From Gemmataceae bacterium (GTDB taxonomy: Bacteria > Planctomycetota > Planctomycetia > Gemmatales > Gemmataceae): a stretch of 59,238 nucleotides of DNA. The stretch covers positions 46,365-105,602 of the forward strand of contig JAOAAA010000001.1 in assembly GCA_026419115.1 (NCBI GenBank), read 5' to 3'. The first letter of the stretch is position 1, and the number at the start of each line of letters is the position of its first letter. The notes below the pieces were generated by a model that did no database searches, was not told where the DNA came from, and saw only the letters and a list, made by a program, of their open reading frames with translations. The position numbers were made by a program, and so were the translations under genes. This document shows, in pieces, positions 53,431 through 59,238 of this stretch.

Positions 53431-54606
53431 ATGCCCTCAGAGCTTCGATCACTGGTGGCCCTTTCATTGATTTCAGGGATCGGCCCTCGTCTCACTCAAG
53501 CACTTTTGGATCGTTTTGGTTCTTACGAGAAAGCCCTTTTGGCCCAAGAAGATGAGTTGCTCTCGATCCCTCATTTGGGAGAGAAAACAGCGAAGGCCTT
53601 TGCTCAGGCGATGTCCTCAAGCGAACCCGACGAGGAAATTCGTCTGGCCGAACAACTTGGTGTCAAATTGTTAATGCTTAGCGAACCGGCTTATCCTCCT
53701 GCACTCAGGACGATCCCCAATCCGCCTCACCTACTTTACAAGAAGGGGGAATTAGAAACCTTCAACAGCAATGCGGTGGGGATTGTGGGTTCGCGGAATT
53801 GTACCTCTTACGGGAAAAGGATGGCCGAAAAAATCGCCTCGGGATTAGCACGGGCGGGCTGGCTGGTGGTTTCGGGATTAGCCTTAGGGATCGATGCCGC
53901 AGCTCATCGCGGTGCCCTCGAAGCGGGAGGGAAAACGGTTGGGGTTTTAGCGAATGGGCTGGCGAGTATTTATCCTCCGGAACATAAACAACTGGGAGAA
54001 GACGTTTGTGCTTCGGGGTGTTTGGTTTCAGAATCGCCATTGAAACAATCCCCTCAGAAAGGAACATTTCACACCCGCAATCGGATAATCTCGGGCTTAA
54101 CTCGGGCCACCGTTGTCATCGAAGCCAACGAAAAAAGCGGGGCCTTGATTACGGTCAAACATGCCCTTGAGCAAGGCCGAGAAGTCTTTGCCGTACCCGG
54201 AAATGCCGACAGTTACCATAGCGGGGGATGCCTTCGTCTCATTCGGGAAGGTGCTCGATTGATTCGCGATGTGAACGATCTGCTCGAAGACCTTCAAGGC
54301 ATTCCCATGCCCGAGACGCCGGCTCGTCTCACGCAACAGGAACTCTTCACCGAAACGCCTTACTCGGGGGAACCTCCCGCCGAAGCGGCATCTCAAAAGC
54401 CGATTTCTTCTTCGGGGCTATCCGAACCGGTCGGACTGACGCCGGACCTCCTAAAGATTTGGCAATTTCTCACGGAAGCCAAACATGCTGACTTCATTGC
54501 TCGAGAGTTGGAGATACCCATCAATCAATTGACGAGCCAGCTCATGATGTTGGAAATGAAAAAGCTGATTCGTCGGCTTCCCGGTAACCTCTATGAACGA
54601 AGATAA
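53431..54606 (+). CDS. dprA: DNA-processing protein DprA
   Basis: A 391-residue DprA/Smf, which loads RecA on incoming single-stranded DNA in natural transformation. N-terminal SAM-like helix-hairpin-helix (ISGIGPRLTQALLDRFGSYE; LSIPHLGEKTAKAF), Rossmann core AVGIVGSRNCTSYGKRMAEK, VSGLALGIDAAAHRGAL, GVLANGLASIYPPEH and HTRNRIISGLTRATVVIEA, and a C-terminal winged helix (~330-391). It begins 31 nt after secDF and may be co-transcribed. No other competence gene is in the window. Confidence 0.95.
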   Translation: MPSELRSLVALSLISGIGPRLTQALLDRFGSYEKALLAQEDELLSIPHLGEKTAKAFAQAMSSSEPDEEIRLAEQLGVKLLMLSEPAYPPALRTIPNPPHLLYKKGELETFNSNAVGIVGSRNCTSYGKRMAEKIASGLARAGWLVVSGLALGIDAAAHRGALEAGGKTVGVLANGLASIYPPEHKQLGEDVCASGCLVSESPLKQSPQKGTFHTRNRIISGLTRATVVIEANEKSGALITVKHALEQGREVFAVPGNADSYHSGGCLRLIREGARLIRDVNDLLEDLQGIPMPETPARLTQQELFTETPYSGEPPAEAASQKPISSSGLSEPVGLTPDLLKIWQFLTEAKHADFIARELEIPINQLTSQLMMLEMKKLIRRLPGNLYERR

Positions 54607-54951
54607 TCGTGAGGCAATCGGGTATATGAGATTATGAAGAATAATCGCACCACCTCCCACGGGGTAGGGTATTCTCCACTTGCTGAACTTGTCTGGCCGT
54701 GTAGGATAGTTACAATCCTTCGTTAAGCGAAAATGGACGAATGGGGTAGATTGGGTGGTTTGTCTAATGTCATCAAAAAGTAAAGGCTAACCAGAAACTA
54801 AGTCGGATAACAACACCTTAGTTCTGGAAATCTACGCCCTCGGATGAAAAATCATTCCCCTTCCCCTGAAATCTATTTTATATTATCGTTGATGAAACGT
54901 GCTGGTCTGGTGGGGACTAGCCGACTGTTTTTTCTTCGTGGGCCTAGTGCG
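54607..54951. other. Intergenic region before second kinase
   Basis: 345 bases. A sigma70-like pair TTGTCT (54689-54694), 16-bp spacer, TACAAT (54711-54716) would give a ~230-nt leader. The frame upstream of 54952 is open to 54844 but lacks family resemblance. Nothing else seen. Confidence 0.4.
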
Positions 54952-56589
54952 ATGCCTGCTCCTGCAACTCCAGACGATCTGTTGAAACTCATCCGCAAAA
55001 GCGGGATGATTGATGAACCCCGACTCGAAGCCTATTTAGAAAAACTCCGTCAGACCGGTGCTGTCCCCTCGGATACTCGCAAGTTGGCAGGGGCCATGGT
55101 TCGGGATGGGCTTTTGACCTATTTCCAAGCCGAGCAATTCATGCTGGGCAAATGGCGTGGCTTTACGATCGGGAAATATAAACTGCTCGAACGGATCGGC
55201 TTCGGCGGAATGGGGCAAGTTTTCCTTTGCGAGCATATGTACATGCGCCGAAGAGTAGCTATCAAGGTGTTGCCCCCTGCGAAGGCCGAAGAACCTGCTG
55301 CCTTGGGGCGATTCTATCGGGAAGCTCGGGCTGCGGCCGCTTTAGATCATCCCAACATTGTTCGCACACATGATATTGATCAAGATGGCAATCTCCATTT
55401 CTTGGTGATGGAATATGTTGATGGTTCCAGCCTGTTGGAGATCGTCAAAAAGAAAGGGCCAATGGACCCGAATCGTGCAGCTCATTACATTTGGCAATCG
55501 GCTCAGGGGCTGGATCATGCGGTTCGCGTGGGGGTCGTTCACCGTGATATTAAACCCGGTAACATTTTGATTGATCGCTACGGGATCGCCAAAATTCTCG
55601 ATATGGGGTTGGCCCGTTTTTATCACAGCGATGACGACATGCTCACCAAGAAATACGATGAAAAATCGGTTCTTGGTACGGCCGACTATGTGGCTCCGGA
55701 ACAAACCGTGAACAGTCACGATGTGGATGTTCGGGCCGATATTTATTCGCTGGGGGCGACCCTATATTTCCTTCTCGCTGGGCATCCCCCTTTCCCAGAT
55801 GGGACGATCTCACAAAAACTCATTGCCCATCAAACCAAGAATCCGGTTCCGATTCGCACCCTGCGCCCCGATGTGTCTCCGGAATTAGCAGCCGTTCTTG
55901 AAAAGATGATGGCCAAGGATTTGAAGGCCCGCTTCCAATCTCCTGCAGAACTTTACGAAGCGCTGTTGCCTTTGGTCCAAACTCCGATTGGCCCCCCCCC
56001 TGAAGATGAAATGCCCCTGCTTAGTCCGGCGGCTCGGGAAGGGGGCGCTATGGGAGGAATGTCTGGCTCGATGTCGGGAAGTTTTCGACAAGACTCGGCG
56101 ATTCTTCGGGCCGAATTATTGCAGCGTTCCGGTCGAATGGTCATCCCCGCTATGACAAAGGTTGAGGGGGGGGGCGGTGGCAGCCAAACGTCGATGCCTA
56201 AACCGAGTGGTTCTTCGGCATCGATGACCCCACCGTTTTTTGAGCAACCTCGGGCCCAATCTCTTTTGGGTTCAGCGGTTCTTCCGCCGGCTCCGAATCC
56301 CACTCGCCCAATGACGGAAACTGCCAAACTAGGCGATACGGTGCAGACAGCCCCTCGGCCTGCCACGACGGTTCCCAGCCCGCAACAATTTGCTCTACCC
56401 GGACGCAGACCTTCCGAACCATTGAATGAGCCGAATCGACCCAATCCCATTCGCTCTGAAAACCCACCTCGGGAATCAGCAGCAGCGATGACCCCCGTCA
56501 ATCAATCGATGAATCCGGCAAAAAATCACCATGTCACGCGGATCATCATCGAGGCCATTCTGTTATTTGGCCTTGGTCTCGCAGCCTAG
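54952..56589 (+). CDS. Gemmata-type Ser/Thr kinase, C-terminal anchor cut by a stop
   Basis: A 545-residue kinase. Residues 1-70 are the N-terminal domain typical of Gemmata kinases (DDLLKLIRKSGMID then LLTYFQAEQFMLGKWR). Kinase domain ~75-335: loop IGFGGMGQVFLCE, K105 in VAIK, HRDIKPGN, DMG in place of DFG, LGTADYVAPEQ. The region to ~520 is Pro/Ser-rich, with C9 (55992-56000) and G9 (56166-56174) tracts. A membrane helix starts at ~530 (IIIEAILLFGLGLAA) but a TAG at 56587 stops it; the next codons read FIYRVATLNN before a second TAG. The start ATG at 54952 fits the family; the frame is open to 54844. Kinase activity seems intact. Confidence 0.88.
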   Translation: MPAPATPDDLLKLIRKSGMIDEPRLEAYLEKLRQTGAVPSDTRKLAGAMVRDGLLTYFQAEQFMLGKWRGFTIGKYKLLERIGFGGMGQVFLCEHMYMRRRVAIKVLPPAKAEEPAALGRFYREARAAAALDHPNIVRTHDIDQDGNLHFLVMEYVDGSSLLEIVKKKGPMDPNRAAHYIWQSAQGLDHAVRVGVVHRDIKPGNILIDRYGIAKILDMGLARFYHSDDDMLTKKYDEKSVLGTADYVAPEQTVNSHDVDVRADIYSLGATLYFLLAGHPPFPDGTISQKLIAHQTKNPVPIRTLRPDVSPELAAVLEKMMAKDLKARFQSPAELYEALLPLVQTPIGPPPEDEMPLLSPAAREGGAMGGMSGSMSGSFRQDSAILRAELLQRSGRMVIPAMTKVEGGGGGSQTSMPKPSGSSASMTPPFFEQPRAQSLLGSAVLPPAPNPTRPMTETAKLGDTVQTAPRPATTVPSPQQFALPGRRPSEPLNEPNRPNPIRSENPPRESAAAMTPVNQSMNPAKNHHVTRIIIEAILLFGLGLAA

Positions 56590-56725
56590 TTCATTTATCG
56601 CGTGGCCACCTTGAACAATTAGAGCAAGCTCAAGATGGCTAGATCGCCCAGAAACTCACTCGGAGCATCCAGATAAAAAGAACACTACTGAATTAAGTCA
56701 CTGCTGGACTTTCCCCAGAATCGCT

Positions 56726-57940
56726 CTAGGTAGGAATTTGTTTGGCCAATTCTTGCAGTTCGTCCGTTCGTTCGAGATCGGTCACCCATTGCTCGGGGAA
56801 ACTGGCCAACCCGCAGCGACAACCGACCATCGCCCCCACGAGCGTGGCGATGCTATCGCTATCCCCCGGCGAATTGGCGGCTTCAAGGATGGCGCGAACG
56901 GGATCGTTGGGGTGGCGACAAAAAATATAGACCGCAGCGGCGATGGCTTCATGAGCGGCCCAACCTTCAAGCCGTGTGAGTGTCACACGAGGTGAAACCC
57001 CCGTCCGCGCTTCATGGATGGCCGTGGCGATCATCGCGGCCGTCTTGGCACAGTACCGACAGGCTGCCGCCACCATTTCGGAGACCACAAAATCGACTTC
57101 TTTTTTCTGACGAATCAAAGCCATGCCAATCGCCATGGCCGCACACGATGCCAAAGCAATTGGGTCTCGATGCGTTAACTTGGAATGTTCCACTGCCCAA
57201 TGTTCGGCCTTTTCGAGGTCGTTCGCAAAGACTAATCCAAAAGGATACGCTCTCATCACCGAGCCACAGCCACCGGAAGTTGCTCCCCCCGCTTGATTCC
57301 ACGGCACGCCTTGTTCCAACTTGAGACAACCACTAATACACGCATTTCCGGGCGCGCGGTGACCCCCTTTGGGATTCCGATACCATTGAACGAATCCCGA
57401 GGCCATTTCCGTCATGGTCTTATCGAGATCGTCTGTTCCATTCACTAATGTTTGTAAGACGATTTCCGCCATCTGGGTATCGTCGGTGAAAGGGGCAAAG
57501 GTAGTGCCATCCTCTTGTTCTTGATACAGCTCGTAGCCCTGAACACCTTGAGGCCCATAACGCTCAAAAATCGCCTCAAAGGAAGTAAGAAACTCGGTAG
57601 GGTGACCCATCGCATCACCTATCGCAGCTCCGAGGACGGCCCCCAAGTTCATTTCCTGCACCGTTAGATTGGCTCGCTCAGTCGCTGTGACGATTCTCGA
57701 TTCAGCAAGGGGCGAGGAGAGACTCTGCTCATCGAATAGATCCGTTGATTCCTCGATCAATTCCTCGGAAGAGAGTTCTTCTTCAGTAGGTTCAAGGGAA
57801 TTGAGATTGGCAGAATCTGCCTCTGAAAACGGAAGTTCCCCATCAGGGGTTCGAGGAGCAAGGTCATCGGGAGGATGATTGTTTTTTTCCCGTACAATAT
57901 CGTCGGAGAATAAGGAGCCTTGATGAAAATCGTCAGGCAT
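56726..57940 (-). CDS. ADP-ribosylglycohydrolase with acidic N-terminal extension
   Basis: A 404-residue protein. Residues ~100-404 form the DraG-type ADP-ribosylglycohydrolase fold with GAAIGDAMGHPTEFL, the metal-binding TDDTQMAE (152-159), GGATSGGCGSVMRAYP and the C-terminal GDSDSIATLVGAMVG. It removes ADP-ribose from proteins or small molecules; target unknown. Residues 1-95 are low-complexity and strongly acidic (EPTEEELSSEELIEESTD), unlike the compact family members. ATG at 57940; a TTG two codons earlier is also open. Divergent from the CAP-domain gene. Confidence 0.9.
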   Translation of the reverse strand: MPDDFHQGSLFSDDIVREKNNHPPDDLAPRTPDGELPFSEADSANLNSLEPTEEELSSEELIEESTDLFDEQSLSSPLAESRIVTATERANLTVQEMNLGAVLGAAIGDAMGHPTEFLTSFEAIFERYGPQGVQGYELYQEQEDGTTFAPFTDDTQMAEIVLQTLVNGTDDLDKTMTEMASGFVQWYRNPKGGHRAPGNACISGCLKLEQGVPWNQAGGATSGGCGSVMRAYPFGLVFANDLEKAEHWAVEHSKLTHRDPIALASCAAMAIGMALIRQKKEVDFVVSEMVAAACRYCAKTAAMIATAIHEARTGVSPRVTLTRLEGWAAHEAIAAAVYIFCRHPNDPVRAILEAANSPGDSDSIATLVGAMVGCRCGLASFPEQWVTDLERTDELQELAKQIPT

Positions 57941-58158
57941 AAACAACCTACTGAATCGAAAGAAGAAGTTAACCTATCTTCTCAAACTTTCCATGTCATT
58001 TCAAGGTCGGAAATCGAAATGTCTGATCCGCTTCACCAATCATTCCAAACAACCACTTTCCCATTTTCCGAGATAGCCGATGTTCTGAGCCTCCGATATT
58101 TCTGATCTTCTGGAATTCACGCACCGGAATTTTCCCTTCAAATGTAGTCGAGATCGGT

Positions 58159-58164
58159 TATAAT
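58159..58164 (+). promoter_or_regulatory. Putative -10 element for the CAP-domain gene
   Basis: TATAAT at 58159-58164 with a weak TTCAAA 16 bp upstream, 66 nt before the ATG at 58230. Confidence 0.4.
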
Positions 58165-58229
58165 GGGGCAGCTCCCGATTCAGTTGGTTAGCTGTTCATG
58201 CAGTTATCCATTAACAAGGATGTTTGTGA

Positions 58230-59108
58230 ATGATCTCCCTTCAACTCGAAAAACTCAATCCGCGACTTTGTCCTGCTGTTGTTTTGACGGCTCGTCTGGA
58301 TCAGGGGATCTTGACCGTCGAAGGAACTGAAGCAACGGATAATATCGTCATTAGTCAATCGGGAAGCTGGATTCTGGCTGCGGGGCGAAGGTTCAATGCG
58401 AATGCGGTTTCCCATATTGTCGTGACCGCCTTGGGGGGAAACGATCGCATTGTGATTGATACTTCGGTGCAGAAAAACACGACGATTTATGGCGGCTTCG
58501 GCGATGATACCATTTATGGAGGGAATTTGAACGATACCATTTACGGGGGCTTCGGCAACGATGTGATCTACGGTCGCGGCGGTAACGATGTGATCTACGG
58601 CGGAGCCGGCAACGATCGGCTCGATGGTGGAACGGGGAGCAACCGAATTTTTCAGGGCAGTCCCACACCGACTTTGGGCAATTCGACGATCGAGAACGAA
58701 ATTATCGCCTTGGTCAATCGCGAAAGGCAACTGCGCGGATTGGCGCCCTTGCGGGTGAATCCCTCGTTGAACTATGCTGCCGATCTTCACTCGTTGGATA
58801 TGGCCCGATTGTCTCCCATGTTGGGACCTTACAATGCTCACCAACACAATCTGTACGGTACCTATCAACCATTGGTCAGCGATCGATTAGAGGCAGCCGG
58901 CTACATGGAGTTTACTCGTTCCATCACTTGGGGCGAGAATATCGCTTTTGGTTATCGCGATGCCGTTTCGGTGATGAACGCCTGGATGGCCTCGGCAGGA
59001 CATCGAGCCAATATCCTGAACGCGAACTTCACCGAAATCGGTGTGAGTGTTCGAGCCGATTCCTCGGGCCGACTCTTCTTCACCCAAAACTTTGGCGGAA
59101 GGGCGTAA
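58230..59108 (+). CDS. CAP/SCP-domain protein with RTX-type calcium-binding repeats
   Basis: A 292-residue protein. The N-terminus MISLQLEKLNPRLCPAVV resembles the short planctomycete leader with a Leu-Glu-x-Leu/Arg and Pro-Ala end. Residues ~90-135 are RTX nonapeptides (YGGFGDDTIYGG, YGGFGNDVIYG, YGGAGNDRLDGG), which bind calcium in a beta-roll and mark type-I-like secreted proteins. Residues ~150-290 are a CAP domain: LVNRERQLRGLAPLRVNP, a histidine-rich motif, WGENIAFGY, and HRANILNANFTEIGVSV with the family histidine. AAGGA lies 9 nt upstream. Probably secreted; function unknown. Confidence 0.88.
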   Translation: MISLQLEKLNPRLCPAVVLTARLDQGILTVEGTEATDNIVISQSGSWILAAGRRFNANAVSHIVVTALGGNDRIVIDTSVQKNTTIYGGFGDDTIYGGNLNDTIYGGFGNDVIYGRGGNDVIYGGAGNDRLDGGTGSNRIFQGSPTPTLGNSTIENEIIALVNRERQLRGLAPLRVNPSLNYAADLHSLDMARLSPMLGPYNAHQHNLYGTYQPLVSDRLEAAGYMEFTRSITWGENIAFGYRDAVSVMNAWMASAGHRANILNANFTEIGVSVRADSSGRLFFTQNFGGRA

Positions 59109-59117
59109 TCCTCTTTG

Positions 59118-59204
59118 GGTTCAAGCAGCATCTTGGTTGGGCCAAGCAGCATTTTGTTGGGGTTCAAGCAGCATTTTGTTGGGGTTCAAGCAGCATCTCG
59201 GTTG
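59118..59204. repeat. Four tandem 20-22-bp repeats
   Basis: Units of GGTTCAAGCAGCATYTTGTTGG type at about 59118-59139, 59140-59159, 59161-59182 and 59183-59204. They lie just after the CAP gene stop, and the contig breaks off soon after. Confidence 0.8.
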
Positions 59205-59217
59205 AGCAGTATGGATC

Positions 59218-59238
59218 CTGTCTCTTATACACATCTCC
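59218..59238. other. Sequencing adapter remnant (Nextera/Tn5 mosaic end)
   Basis: The last 21 bases begin CTGTCTCTTATACACATCT, the 19-bp Tn5 mosaic end of the Nextera library kit, with CC following as in its index-1 adapter. This is library DNA, not genome, and marks the contig end. Confidence 0.93.

Noticed and set aside
59218-59238. Transposon end (Tn5/IS50)
   Set aside because: It is the engineered mosaic end of the Nextera kit exactly at the sequence end, with no transposase; a library artefact.

Overview
The window reads as one end-of-contig fragment of a planctomycete chromosome, most likely from the Gemmataceae. It carries families largely typical of that group: a DUF1501 protein, a DUF1549/DUF1553 protein, a DUF1080 protein, a TIGR02996 (Gemmata repeat-companion) domain fused to leucine-rich repeats, two Gemmata-style Ser/Thr kinases, an isolated formaldehyde-activating enzyme gene and a TPR protein ending in two RNA polymerase alpha-CTD domains. 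I find no phage, plasmid, IS transposase, CRISPR or integrase. Coding is dense, on both strands, with mostly single genes or two- to three-gene groups. The last 21 bases match an Illumina Nextera/Tn5 adapter, so the right edge is a sequencing boundary; the left edge cuts gltB.

Layout. 1-6.6 kb: 3' part of glutamate synthase, then a leftward PP2C phosphatase - GNAT - PAP2 group with a recognisable promoter, a conserved hypothetical, a small membrane protein and rpsR. 6.6-8 kb: gene-poor stretch with tRNA-Val(GAC), its promoter and terminator, then an 8-bp tandem repeat array mixed with REP-like palindromes. 8-16.5 kb: DUF4832-type protein, TPR protein, argC, fae, DUF1501 protein, xylA and a secreted TPR protein. 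16.9-24.6 kb: a 1383-residue kinase/TPR receptor, then dxr overlapped by an rseP-type protease. 24.7-32 kb: secreted or exported hydrolase-like proteins (ceramidase-like, DUF1080, PhoD-OB, DUF1549/1553) and an LRR protein. 32-37.3 kb: a glutamine synthetase homologue missing several catalytic residues, an epimerase, an ABC ATPase and a class II photolyase. 37.5-46.7 kb: TGS-GTPase with an altered P-loop, Nudix hydrolase, thioredoxin-fold protein, flippase, alpha/beta hydrolase, Sel1 protein. 46.9-54.6 kb: TPR-alphaCTD protein, then tgt-yajC-secDF-dprA. 54.9 kb to end: second kinase, ADP-ribosylglycohydrolase, and a CAP-domain protein with RTX repeats.

How the genes work together. tgt-yajC-secDF is the classic queuosine/Sec translocon cluster. 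dxr-rseP is translationally coupled (isoprenoid precursor synthesis and intramembrane proteolysis). PP2C and the two kinases point to extensive Ser/Thr signalling. gltB and the glnA-like gene both relate to nitrogen metabolism but are 30 kb apart. The best leads are the catalytically degenerate GlnA homologue, the tandem alpha-CTD protein with a G10 tract between its two CTDs, the REP palindrome translated inside a kinase activation segment, and the duplicated start region and mutually exclusive hairpins ahead of tgt.
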